DNA of 32,188 nucleotides from Mesorhizobium intechi. Its GTDB lineage: Bacteria > Pseudomonadota > Alphaproteobacteria > Rhizobiales > Rhizobiaceae. This document shows, in pieces, positions 24,239 to 32,096 of the stretch (positions within the stretch are counted from its first letter, which is position 1; each line of letters begins with the position of its first letter). The notes below the pieces were generated by a model that saw only the letters and a list, made by a program, of their open reading frames with translations, searched no databases and had not been told where the DNA came from. Location of the stretch: NCBI RefSeq assembly GCF_002879535.1, contig NZ_PNOT02000045.1:1-32188 (forward strand). Reading direction: 5' to 3'. The position numbers and the translations under genes were made by a program.

Positions 24239-25498
24239 ATGAGAAAGATGATACTCCAACTTACCACGACGCTTGCTCTCGTCACGATGGCGAGCGCCGC
24301 GCAGGCCGCCGACTGCAAGATCACCGTCGGCCTCGTCATGGAATTGACCGGTCCGGCCGGCGAATACGGCCAGGCCGGCGCCAAGTCGGTGGAAATGGCT
24401 TTTCGCGACATCAACGAAGCCGGCGGCGTGCGCGGCTGCGATCTGGTGACCGATACGCGCGACAGCCAGAGCCAGGGCAACATCGCCGTCGACGCCGCGA
24501 CCCAACTGGTCCAGGTCAAGAAGGTGCCGGTCATCATCGGCGGCATCATCTCGTCGGTGTCGATCCCGATCCTGACCTCTGTCACAGCACCTGCCAAGAT
24601 CGTCCAGGTCTCGCCGGCGTCGTCCTCGCCGACGCTGACCGCGCTTGGCCGCGACGGCAAGACCAACGGCATCTTCTTCCGCACCATCACGTCCGATGCG
24701 CTGCAAGGCGTGGCTGCCGCCAAATACGCCATCGACAAGGGCTTCAAGAAACTGTCGATCATCCACGTCAACAACGATTTCGGCGTCAACATGGTGGCCG
24801 AATTTTCGCGCGCCTACAAAGCGCTCGGCGGCACCATCGTCTCCGACACGCCCTACAACGAGAAGCAGTCGAGCTATGCCTCGGAAGTCACGGCGGCGAT
24901 GGCCGGCGAGCCCGACGGCCTCTATCTGGTCAGCACTCCGGTCGACGGCGCCACCGTCGCCCGCACCTGGATTTCGCAAGGCGGCGTGCAGAAATTCCTG
25001 CTCAATGACGGCATGAACAGCCCCGATTTCATTGAATCGGTTGGCGCCGACTATCTGAAGGATGCTTACGGCACGTCGTCGGGAACCAGCCCGACCGCAT
25101 CGACCGAGTACTTCACCAAGAATTACAAGGCATTCTCCGGCATCGAACCCTCCAACCCGGCGGCCGATCGTTCCTATGACGCCGGCGCCATCGTCGGGTT
25201 GGCTATCGCCATTGCCGGCTCGGAGGATCCGGCCAGGATCAAGGACGCCATGTACAAGGCGGTCGATCCGGCCGGCACGCCGATCTTCGCCGGCAAGGAG
25301 GAGTTCGCCAAGGCGCTCGGCCTGATCAAGGAGGGCAAGCCGATCCGCTACGAAGGCGTCATCGGCCCGGTCGCCTTCGACAAGTTCGGCGACATCACCG
25401 GCCCGTTCCGGCTGTGGAAGATCATCGACGGCAAGGTGACCACCGATGGCGAAATGACCACCGACGATGTCAACGCGCTGCAGGCCAAGCTTCAGTAA
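24239..25498 (+). CDS. ABC importer substrate-binding protein, LivK/HAAT type
   Basis: A 419-residue periplasmic receptor with a Sec signal peptide (hydrophobic LALVTMASAAQAA, cleavage probable after about residue 23). The mature start DCKITVGLVMELTGPAGEYG is typical of Peripla_BP_6 receptors. Two cysteines (about residues 26 and 65) may form a disulphide. The two lobes are recognisable by GGIISSVSIPILTS and the KKLSIIHVNNDFGVNM stretch. A strong AAAGGGGA ribosome site lies about eight bases upstream of ATG 24239. It is the only receptor between the GntR gene and the flavoprotein, and the LivGFHM-like genes have none of their own, so it should feed the second HAAT channel. Confidence 0.9.
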   Translation: MRKMILQLTTTLALVTMASAAQAADCKITVGLVMELTGPAGEYGQAGAKSVEMAFRDINEAGGVRGCDLVTDTRDSQSQGNIAVDAATQLVQVKKVPVIIGGIISSVSIPILTSVTAPAKIVQVSPASSSPTLTALGRDGKTNGIFFRTITSDALQGVAAAKYAIDKGFKKLSIIHVNNDFGVNMVAEFSRAYKALGGTIVSDTPYNEKQSSYASEVTAAMAGEPDGLYLVSTPVDGATVARTWISQGGVQKFLLNDGMNSPDFIESVGADYLKDAYGTSSGTSPTASTEYFTKNYKAFSGIEPSNPAADRSYDAGAIVGLAIAIAGSEDPARIKDAMYKAVDPAGTPIFAGKEEFAKALGLIKEGKPIRYEGVIGPVAFDKFGDITGPFRLWKIIDGKVTTDGEMTTDDVNALQAKLQ

Positions 25499-25514
25499 AC
25501 GGACACACTGGCGT

Positions 25515-25548
25515 CGGCATCAATCGCGTCTTGCCACGATTGATGCCG
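25515..25548. terminator. Perfect 12-bp hairpin after LivK-like gene
   Basis: CGGCATCAATCG (25515-25526) and CGATTGATGCCG (25537-25548) form a perfect 12-bp stem with a 10-base loop, 17 bases past the binding-protein stop. There is no following T tract, so it may be a Rho-assisted terminator, an mRNA-stabilising element or an operator. The rest of the 213-base gap to the next gene (25499-25711) contains a shorter palindrome CGATCC/GGATCG (25587-25604) and no clear promoter. Confidence 0.55.
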
Positions 25549-25711
25549 GTGTCGCCCAGGCCAGGCGATATCGCTTGCACGACAGGCGATCCCGAATAGG
25601 ATCGGTCGGCTGCAATTGAAGGATGGGGAGCGTGTCGGACGGAAATACTCATCGGCCCATCCGGTCGCGGGAAGCAGGCACCGCGCTTCGCCATGTCGGC
25701 GCCTGAGTCCG

Positions 25712-27115
25712 ATGTCACCTGAAACGCAACGGCTTCTCTCCGCCCTTGGCGATCGGCTGGGCGCGGGCGGCGTGCTTGCGGGCTCCGACGTCGACCAGCG
25801 CTATCGCGACGATCCCGACGGCAAGCTTGGCGTGCTGCCCGAAGTCGTGCTGCGTCCACGTGATACCATCGGGGTCGCGGCGGCGCTTGCTGGCTGCAAC
25901 GCCGTCGGCCAGCCGGTCGTCGTCCAGGGCGGGCGCACCGGGCTGGCTGGCGGCACGCGCGTCCAGCCCGGCGAGATCGTGCTGTCGCTGGAACGCATGA
26001 GCGGCCTCGCCGCACCGGACACTCAGGCCGCCAGCATCGTCGCCGAAGCGGGCGCGACGCTGCAGGCGGTGCAGGAGGCGGCCGACGGCGCCGGGCTGAT
26101 GTTTGGTGTCGATATCGGCGCTCGCGGCTCGGCGACGGTCGGCGGCAACGTCGCCACCAATGCCGGCGGCATCCGCGTGCTGCGTTATGGCATGTACCGG
26201 GCGCAGGTGCTTGGGCTGGAGGCCGTGCTGGCCGATGGCAGCGTGCTCTCCTCGCTCAAGGGCCTGCCCAAGGACAATTCCGGCTACGATCTCGGCCAGC
26301 TCTTCATCGGCGCGGAAGGGACGCTCGGCGTCGTCACCCGCGCCGCGCTAAGGCTGCACCCGAAGCCGGCCTCCGAGGTGAACGCCTTCTGCGCGCTCGC
26401 TTCGCTCGATGCAGCGATCGCCCTGCTCGGGCTGCTGCGGCAAAGGCTCGGCCCGTTATTGTCCGCCTATGAGGTGAATTTCGCGCCCCTCTATGATGTT
26501 ATGGCTGCCAGCATGGCCATGCCGGCGCCGTTGCCTGTGGGCTCACCTGTCTATGTGCTGGCCGAAATCCAGGGCAGCGAGCCCGAGCGCGACGGCGAGC
26601 GCTTCGCCGAGGTCCTGATGCAGGCGGTCGAGGACGGCGTGGTCGACGATGTCGTCGTCTCGCAGTCGCCGCGTGAATTCCGGGCGCTCTGGGACGTGCG
26701 GGAGGACGCCAATCGCGTCTTGTTTTCGATCAAAGGCCTGATCGGCGTCGACATCAGCATCCCGCTGGCGCGCATGGGCGCGTTCCTGCAAGAAACCGAC
26801 GCCGCCATCCGTGCCGTCGATCCCAGCGCCGACATCTATATCTTCGGCCATCTAGGCGACTGCAATCTGCACTACCAGATGCTGACGGCGGATCCGGCGG
26901 CCGCCTACGGCATCGTCTATCGCGGCGTGGCGGCGGCGGGAGGGGGCGTTTCGGCCGAACATGGCATCGGCCTCGACAAGAAACAGTGGCTGCATCTGGT
27001 GCGCAGCGACGCCGAAATCGCCACGATGCGGCGGCTGAAGACGGCGCTCGACCCGAAGAACATCCTCAATCGGGGGCGTGTCTTCGACCTCGATCCAACT
27101 GCCGTCCCGCGATGA
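25712..27115 (+). CDS. FAD-linked oxidase, GlcD/D-2-hydroxyglutarate dehydrogenase type
   Basis: A 467-residue flavoprotein of the PCMH-type FAD-binding family. The FAD site appears as VVVQGGRTGLAGGT (about residues 68-81), GSATVGGNVATNAGGI (about 140-155) and FIGAEGTLGVVT (about 200-211). The C-terminal FAD-oxidase domain ends with IFGHLGDCNLHYQM, VSAEHGIGLDKK and ALDPKNILNRGRV, the usual pattern for D-2-hydroxyacid dehydrogenases. It should oxidise a D-2-hydroxy acid to a 2-oxo acid and pass electrons to an acceptor. ATG 25712 (MSPETQRLL) is chosen over a TTG at 25616 because the extra 32 residues are low-complexity and unlike the family. The upstream ribosome site is weak, so the exact start is uncertain. 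Confidence 0.87.
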   Translation: MSPETQRLLSALGDRLGAGGVLAGSDVDQRYRDDPDGKLGVLPEVVLRPRDTIGVAAALAGCNAVGQPVVVQGGRTGLAGGTRVQPGEIVLSLERMSGLAAPDTQAASIVAEAGATLQAVQEAADGAGLMFGVDIGARGSATVGGNVATNAGGIRVLRYGMYRAQVLGLEAVLADGSVLSSLKGLPKDNSGYDLGQLFIGAEGTLGVVTRAALRLHPKPASEVNAFCALASLDAAIALLGLLRQRLGPLLSAYEVNFAPLYDVMAASMAMPAPLPVGSPVYVLAEIQGSEPERDGERFAEVLMQAVEDGVVDDVVVSQSPREFRALWDVREDANRVLFSIKGLIGVDISIPLARMGAFLQETDAAIRAVDPSADIYIFGHLGDCNLHYQMLTADPAAAYGIVYRGVAAAGGGVSAEHGIGLDKKQWLHLVRSDAEIATMRRLKTALDPKNILNRGRVFDLDPTAVPR

Positions 27116-27130
27116 CAAGGGTCACCTTGT
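27115..27130. terminator. Short palindrome between converging genes
   Basis: ACAAGG-GTCA-CCTTGT makes a 6-bp stem with a 4-base loop in the 25-base gap between the flavoprotein stop and the leftward permease stop. It is short and lacks a T tract; it may be a weak bidirectional terminator. Confidence 0.3.
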
Positions 27131-27140
27131 AAGCCGGCGT

Positions 27141-27941
27141 TCAGCTCCGTTCCGTCGCCATCTGCCTTGGGATCAGGAAACGCGCGGCGAGCACGCAGAG
27201 CAGCACGGTGAACATCAGGATCAGTGCCACCAGGGCATTGATGTCGGGCGAGAAGCCAAGCCGCATCATGGCCCACAGCCTGACCGGCAACGTGCTTTGC
27301 GTGCCGGTGACCAGGATGGTGATCATGGTTTCGTCGAACGACAGCGCGAACGCCAGGATTGCTGCGCCGACCATGGCGCTCGACAGGTTCGGCAGGATGA
27401 TGCGCCAGAAGGTCTGCCAGCCGGTGGCGCCTAGATCATAGGACGCTTCGACCAGCGTGCGGCTCATCGACTGCAGCCGCATCAGCACGGTGCGATAGAC
27501 GATCGCCAGCACGAAGACCGTATGGCCGATAACGACCGTCAGCAGCGAGCGTTCGAGGCCGATCTCGCGGAAGAAGATCAGCAGCGCCAGGCCGCTGATG
27601 ATCGGCGGCATCAGGAACGGCAGGAAGATGATGAACTGCAGGATCGAGCGTCCCGAGCGGCGCCCGTGATAATAGAGCGCCAGCAGTGTTCCGCTGACCA
27701 CCGAGAGCACGACGGTGCACAGGCCGACGATCAGCGTGGTACGCAAGGCGGTCAGGATGTCGTGGTTTTCGGCCAGCGCCCGATAGGTCGAGAGGGTCGG
27801 TGACGACCAGTCGACATCGCCGTGCGAGATGGTGAAGAAGGACGACACGATCGGCACGAATAGCGGGCTGTACAGCAGCACCGCGACCAACGTTGTGATC
27901 GCGGCCAGGAAGATGGTGGAGGGGCGGGGCAGGGCGTTCAT
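27141..27941 (-). CDS. ABC importer permease, PotC-like
   Basis: A 266-residue inner-membrane permease of the polyamine/opine/iron type-I importer group. About six hydrophobic segments are present. The cytoplasmic EAA coupling loop reads VEASYDLGATGWQTFWRIILP (about residues 162-182). It is the last gene of the operon and overlaps the PotB-like gene by ATGA (27938-27941). Forms the channel with that subunit. Confidence 0.9.
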   Translation of the reverse strand: MNALPRPSTIFLAAITTLVAVLLYSPLFVPIVSSFFTISHGDVDWSSPTLSTYRALAENHDILTALRTTLIVGLCTVVLSVVSGTLLALYYHGRRSGRSILQFIIFLPFLMPPIISGLALLIFFREIGLERSLLTVVIGHTVFVLAIVYRTVLMRLQSMSRTLVEASYDLGATGWQTFWRIILPNLSSAMVGAAILAFALSFDETMITILVTGTQSTLPVRLWAMMRLGFSPDINALVALILMFTVLLCVLAARFLIPRQMATERS

Positions 27942-28810
27942 ACCGACGTCCCCCGGCTGCGCCCGAACCGTTCGCCGATGAGGATCGCGCAGATCACCAC
28001 GATCGCCAGCGCTACCGACAGTGCTGCGCCGAACGGCCAGTTATAGGCCGTGCCGAACTGGCTGTAGAGGATGCGGCCGAAAGTGAAGCCGCTGGTTCCG
28101 CCGACCATCTGCGGTGTCAGGAAATCGCCGATCGCCAGCACGAAGACGAAGCTCGCCGCCGACGCGACGCCGGGCAGGCTGAGCGGCAAGGTGATGCGCA
28201 GGAACGTCTGCAAGCCGCTGGCGCCAAGATCGTCGGAGGCACGCAGCAAGGTCTGCGGTATCCGCTCCAGCGACAGGAAGATCGGCAGGATCGCGAAGGG
28301 GATCAAAAGCAGGCTCAGCGTCAACAGGATGGCGTTCATGTTGAACACAAAAAGCGTCGACGGCTGCTGCAGGATGCCGATTGCCACCAGCGCCTTGTTG
28401 AGGAAGCCGTTGAGGCCGAGGATGCTGCGGATCGCGTAGATCTTGATGACGTAGCTCATCAGCAGCGGCACCAGAAGCAGCATCAGCAAGGCATAGCGCC
28501 ACCGCCCTCTCAGCGTCGTCAGGAAATAAGCGGCGGGATAGGCCAGCAGGATGCAGATGACGGCCACCGACACGCACAGCACGATGGTGTTCCAGAACAC
28601 CGGCAGGAAGATCGGGTCCGTGAAGAACCTGACATAGTTGCCGAGCGTCGGCGCGTAGACGATCGTGCCCTGGTCGACACTGAAGAAACTGTAGACCAGG
28701 AAGATCGCCAGCGGCACCAGGACGAAGATCACCGGCGCAGCGAAGGCCAGCACGGTCACCAGCAGCGACGAACGCCTTTCCGCGAGCTGTGTCGTGACCA
28801 CCGCGCTCAT
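27938..28810 (-). CDS. ABC importer permease, PotB-like
   Basis: A 290-residue inner-membrane permease with about six hydrophobic segments. The EAA coupling loop is LRASDDLGASGLQTFLRITLP (about residues 190-210). A YPAAYFLTTLRGRWRYALL stretch (near residue 95) is typical of PotB/opine permeases. The ATG at 28810 overlaps the ATPase stop (28807) as ATGA. It partners the PotC-like subunit. Confidence 0.9.
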   Translation of the reverse strand: MSAVVTTQLAERRSSLLVTVLAFAAPVIFVLVPLAIFLVYSFFSVDQGTIVYAPTLGNYVRFFTDPIFLPVFWNTIVLCVSVAVICILLAYPAAYFLTTLRGRWRYALLMLLLVPLLMSYVIKIYAIRSILGLNGFLNKALVAIGILQQPSTLFVFNMNAILLTLSLLLIPFAILPIFLSLERIPQTLLRASDDLGASGLQTFLRITLPLSLPGVASAASFVFVLAIGDFLTPQMVGGTSGFTFGRILYSQFGTAYNWPFGAALSVALAIVVICAILIGERFGRSRGTSV

Positions 28811-29910
28811 GCCAGCACCAGATGGCCTTCATGCGGCGCAAACGAAAGCGCGACCGTCTCGCCGGATCTCAGTGCGCTGCCGCCGATCCGGCTTGGGGTT
28901 CGCAGCCGCAGCCGCTGCGCGGCATTGTCCGCGCCTGCCTTAATCGTGGCGACGGTCGACGAGCCGGCAAAGGCCAGATCGGCAATGATGCCGGAAAAGC
29001 GGTTGTCGCCATCCGTGGCGTCCGCGAGATGCAAGGCCTCGGGCCGGAATGCCGCGAAGGCGCTCGCGCCCTCCGGTGCGGCTTTCAGATGCGGCTGGTC
29101 GGTGATCGAGCAGATCAGGCGCCCAAGTGCGGTCTCGATCGGCCGCTGCTCGCCCTGGACTGGCCCGAGCTTTCCCGCCACCAGATTGTTCTCGCCGAAG
29201 AAGCGCGCCACGAACTCGCAATTCGGCTTGTAGTAAAGCTCGTGCGGCGTGCCGAGCTGGCGGATGTGGCCGGCCTGCATGACGCAGATCCGGTCGGCCA
29301 TGCCGATCGCTTCTTCCTGGTCATGCGTGACGAAAAGGAAGGTGGTCTTGATCTCGCGCTGGATGGATTTCAGGAACTCCTGCATCTGCCGGCGCAGTTC
29401 GAGGTCGAGCGCGGCGAGCGGCTCGTCAAGCAGGATCAGCCGCGGCCGGCAGATCAGCGCCCGGGCGAGCGCAACGCGCTGGCGCTGGCCACCGGAAAGC
29501 TGTGCCGGAAAGCGGTCGGCGAAACGCCCGAGCTGCACCAGTTCAAGGGCTTCGGCGACACGGCGCGCAATCTCCTTGCGCTGGACATGGCGCACCGAGA
29601 GACCATAGCCCACATTGCCGGAAACGGTCATATGCGGGAACAGCGCATAGTCCTGGAAAACGGTGTTGAACGGTCGCTTATTGATCGGCATGCGGCTGAT
29701 GTCCTGGCCGTCGAGGCGGATGTCGCCAGTGGTCAGCGGCTCCAGCCCGCCGATCAGCCGCAGGACCGTGGTCTTGCCGGAGCCCGACGGCCCAAGGACG
29801 GTCAGGAACTCGCCATCCCGGATCGACAGGTCGATGTCGTGCAGAACGGCAACCGTGCCGTAGGATTTCGAGACGGACCGCAGCGTCAGCAGGTCGGGGT
29901 TCTGGTTCAT
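28807..29910 (-). CDS. ABC importer ATPase, PotA-like
   Basis: A 367-residue ATP-binding subunit. Walker A is GPSGSGKTT (about residues 40-48), the Q-loop is NTVFQDYALFPHM, the signature is LSGGQRQRVALARAL, and Walker B is LILLDEPLAALD. The H-loop is FVTHDQEEA. A C-terminal TOBE-type domain (about 285-367) includes AFRPEALHLAD and ends GETVALSFAPHEGHLVL, as in polyamine/opine transporters. Start ATG 29910 (MNQNPDLL) fits the family; an ATG at 29925 is in frame but has no clear ribosome site. A strong hairpin precedes it. Confidence 0.92.
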   Translation of the reverse strand: MNQNPDLLTLRSVSKSYGTVAVLHDIDLSIRDGEFLTVLGPSGSGKTTVLRLIGGLEPLTTGDIRLDGQDISRMPINKRPFNTVFQDYALFPHMTVSGNVGYGLSVRHVQRKEIARRVAEALELVQLGRFADRFPAQLSGGQRQRVALARALICRPRLILLDEPLAALDLELRRQMQEFLKSIQREIKTTFLFVTHDQEEAIGMADRICVMQAGHIRQLGTPHELYYKPNCEFVARFFGENNLVAGKLGPVQGEQRPIETALGRLICSITDQPHLKAAPEGASAFAAFRPEALHLADATDGDNRFSGIIADLAFAGSSTVATIKAGADNAAQRLRLRTPSRIGGSALRSGETVALSFAPHEGHLVLA

Positions 29911-29931
29911 GGTACAGTCTCGCATACGCTG

Positions 29932-29958
29932 CGGCGGTCCGGAACATCCGGACCGCCG
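29932..29958 (-). terminator. Perfect 11-bp hairpin between binding-protein and ATPase genes
   Basis: CGGCGGTCCGG (29932-29942), loop AACAT, CCGGACCGCCG (29948-29958): an 11-bp GC stem located 30 bases after the binding-protein stop and about 22 bases before the ATPase start. In many importer operons such a structure protects the binding-protein mRNA and dampens read-through, so the receptor is made in excess. No T tract follows, so attenuation or 3'-end stabilisation is more likely than full termination. Confidence 0.65.
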
Positions 29959-29987
29959 GGTCCTTCTGGGTCGGGCTGCGGAAAGGA

Positions 29988-31013
29988 TCAGGGCGTCGCC
30001 TTGATCTCGTTCCACATGTCCGACCGCTTCAGCGGGTCCTCGACATTGTTCAGCCAGACCAGCTTGTCGTTGCTGCCGGCGCTGCTCGACTCGACCACGG
30101 TGTTGCCGAAACCGGTGCGCTCGGAAAGTTCGCCGCTGACCTTCTTCGTCAGCATGAAGTCGATCCATTTCTCAGCCGCCGCATTGTCGCGCACGCCCTT
30201 GGAGATCACCCAATTGTCGAGCCAGGCCAGAGCGCCTTCACTCGGATTGACGTAAGCGACATGGGCGCCGATCTTCTGCAGTGCCTTGACCTGCTGCTGG
30301 CCATAATTGGCCCAGATCAGGGCAACGTCATTGTTCTGGTAGATCTGCTGCGCCTCGTCGGCGGTGGTGTAGAAACTCAGCACATTGCGCTTGAGCTCGA
30401 CCAGCTTGGCCTTGACCGCCGCCATCTGCTCCGCATTGAGATTGAACGGATCCTTGTAGCCGAGCGTCAGCGCGGTGAACGAGAAATTGTGCTCGCCATT
30501 GTCGTAGGCCAGGACCTTACCCTTGTAGGCCGGGTCCCACAGCACCGACATCGAGGTCGGTGCCGGCTTGACCTTGTCGGTGTCGTAGATCAGCCCGATG
30601 GAATCGAAGCAGAACGGGATGCCGTACACCTTGCCATCCTTGGTGTCGCCGCTGACCTGGGACAGATCGCGAAAGCGCGACAGTACTTCCTTCTGGTTAG
30701 GCAGCTTGGTGATGTCGATCGGCGACACCAGATCGGCTTTGATGTAACGCTGCAACTGGGCGGTGTTGACGGCGAAGACGTCGAAATCCTGGCCTTCGCT
30801 GCCCTTGATCTTGGCCCAGATCTCGTCATCGCTGCCGATGAAGACGACATCGACGCCGATGCCGGTTGCCGCGGTGAAATCCTTCACCCAGTCCGGATCG
30901 GCATAGCCGTCCCAGGCCAACACCCGAAGGTTCGCGGCCAGGGCCGCCGATGTCATCAGGCCGATACCGAGCCCGATTGTCGCTAGTTTTAGAAACGCTT
31001 TCTTCAGTCCCAT
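29988..31013 (-). CDS. ABC importer substrate-binding protein, PotD/PotF-like
   Basis: A 341-residue periplasmic receptor of the polyamine/opine type. A Sec signal peptide is clear (KKAFLK, then LATIGLGIGLMTSAALA, cleavage near residue 27). The mature start NLRVLAWDGYADPDWVKDF is typical of PotD/PotF and related agropine-type receptors. The WDNW-like region appears as ALAWLDNWVISKG (about residue 255), a ligand-site segment in PotD-type proteins. GGGAG lies seven bases before ATG 31013. It starts the transporter operon. A polyamine or a related cationic amine is the most probable ligand, but opine- or amino-acid-like ligands are known for close relatives. Confidence 0.9.
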   Translation of the reverse strand: MGLKKAFLKLATIGLGIGLMTSAALAANLRVLAWDGYADPDWVKDFTAATGIGVDVVFIGSDDEIWAKIKGSEGQDFDVFAVNTAQLQRYIKADLVSPIDITKLPNQKEVLSRFRDLSQVSGDTKDGKVYGIPFCFDSIGLIYDTDKVKPAPTSMSVLWDPAYKGKVLAYDNGEHNFSFTALTLGYKDPFNLNAEQMAAVKAKLVELKRNVLSFYTTADEAQQIYQNNDVALIWANYGQQQVKALQKIGAHVAYVNPSEGALAWLDNWVISKGVRDNAAAEKWIDFMLTKKVSGELSERTGFGNTVVESSSAGSNDKLVWLNNVEDPLKRSDMWNEIKATP

Positions 31014-31062
31014 TTATAATCTCCCATTGTCGTTCTGGTGGACCGTAATTTGCGGGCCTCTG

Positions 31063-31082
31063 CCGTCACAGTTGGGTGACGG
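31063..31082 (-). terminator. Hairpin at end of AraD1/GguC-like gene
   Basis: CCGTCAC (31063-31069) and GTGACGG (31076-31082) form a 7-bp stem with a six-base loop that overlaps the gene's stop codon (31066-31068). No T tract. It may separate this gene from the polyamine-type importer operon that begins about 50 bases further on; that gap has the binding-protein ribosome site and nothing else that I can recognise. Confidence 0.4.
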
Positions 31083-32064
31083 TGACCAGTCCCTCGTCCG
31101 GCACCGACACCATTCGGTTGCGCAGTGGCTTGCCGAATGCCTGTGCCTGGATTTCATACTCGTCGCCGGGGGCCGTCTTGATGCCGGAGGCGTAACTCAT
31201 CACCGCCGCGCCGAAGAAATAGGCGTGCAGGTCGCCCGCCCTTCGATGCATCGGGTAGCGGAAATGGAAGTGCTCGAGATTGGCGATCGAGTGCGACATG
31301 TGCGCCTCGCCCGACAGGAACTCCTGTTCCCAGATAACAATGCCGTCGCGCAGGATACGGGAATGGCCCCGAACTTCTTCGGGCAGGTCGCCGACCAGCA
31401 GCTCGGGCCCGATCGAACAGGAGCGAAGCTTCGAATGCGCGAGGTACAGGTAGTTCTCGCCCTCTGTCACGTGGTCGGAATATTCGTTTCCGAGCGCATA
31501 GCCGATGCGATAGGGATGGCCGTCCGGCCCATTGAGATAAAGCCCGACGACCTCGGCTTCCTCTGCGCCGGCTTTCGCGAAAGCCGGCATCGGCAGCGGC
31601 GCGCCTGGCGGCACAACGCAGGTGCCGACGCCCTTGAAGAACCACTCGGGCTGGATGCCGATCTTGCCGGCGCCAGGCTTGCCTCCCTCCAGCCCCATGC
31701 GGAAGATTTTCAAGGAATCGGATTCCTCGGCACCGTCGCCATGGGTCAGAACATGCATCTGGTTGCGCGCGGCGGCGCTTCCGGTATGGGTCAGGCCGGT
31801 GCCGGTGACCAGGAAACGCGCTGGCTCGGGATGGTCGACAGGGGCTAGCACGCGGCCATCGCGCAACAGCTCGTCATAGTCGACCGTAGCCGTGCTCATC
31901 CGCGTCTCGGCCAGTGCCGCGATGGATGTGCCCTCGGCGATCGCCGCTTCGGCGAGCTCCAGCACGCTGCCGGTCTTGTCGAGCGGGTGCAGGTGATTGC
32001 CGTCTCCGGAGACGCGGCCGACCCGCCTGCTGCCGTCCGGCATTCTGTACTGAACAAGACGCAT
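31066..32064 (-). CDS. AraD1/GguC-like protein (fumarylacetoacetase superfamily)
   Basis: A 332-residue protein with the fumarylacetoacetate-hydrolase (FAH) fold, matching the GguC/AraD1 group in length and pattern. Segments seen include FLVTGTGLTHTGSAAARNQMH (about 84-104), WFFKGVGTCVVPPG (about 141-154), and the acidic metal-site region EEAEVVGLYLNG (Glu169, Glu171) with Asp197 in NEYSDH. Members are tied to sugar-acid breakdown, acting on 2-keto-3-deoxy sugar acids. ATG 32064 (MRLVQYRM) is preceded by AGAAGGG at a good distance. A short-chain dehydrogenase lies immediately upstream on the same strand, consistent with a sugar-oxidation route. Confidence 0.85.
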   Translation of the reverse strand: MRLVQYRMPDGSRRVGRVSGDGNHLHPLDKTGSVLELAEAAIAEGTSIAALAETRMSTATVDYDELLRDGRVLAPVDHPEPARFLVTGTGLTHTGSAAARNQMHVLTHGDGAEESDSLKIFRMGLEGGKPGAGKIGIQPEWFFKGVGTCVVPPGAPLPMPAFAKAGAEEAEVVGLYLNGPDGHPYRIGYALGNEYSDHVTEGENYLYLAHSKLRSCSIGPELLVGDLPEEVRGHSRILRDGIVIWEQEFLSGEAHMSHSIANLEHFHFRYPMHRRAGDLHAYFFGAAVMSYASGIKTAPGDEYEIQAQAFGKPLRNRMVSVPDEGLVTVTQL

Positions 32065-32096
32065 GAAATACCCTTCTTCCCTTGGAGCCGTATCGG

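Noticed and set aside
28822..30255. 477-codon open frame on the + strand
   Set aside because: Antisense to the PotA-like ATPase and part of the receptor gene, both of which carry complete family motifs. The translation has no recognisable domain.
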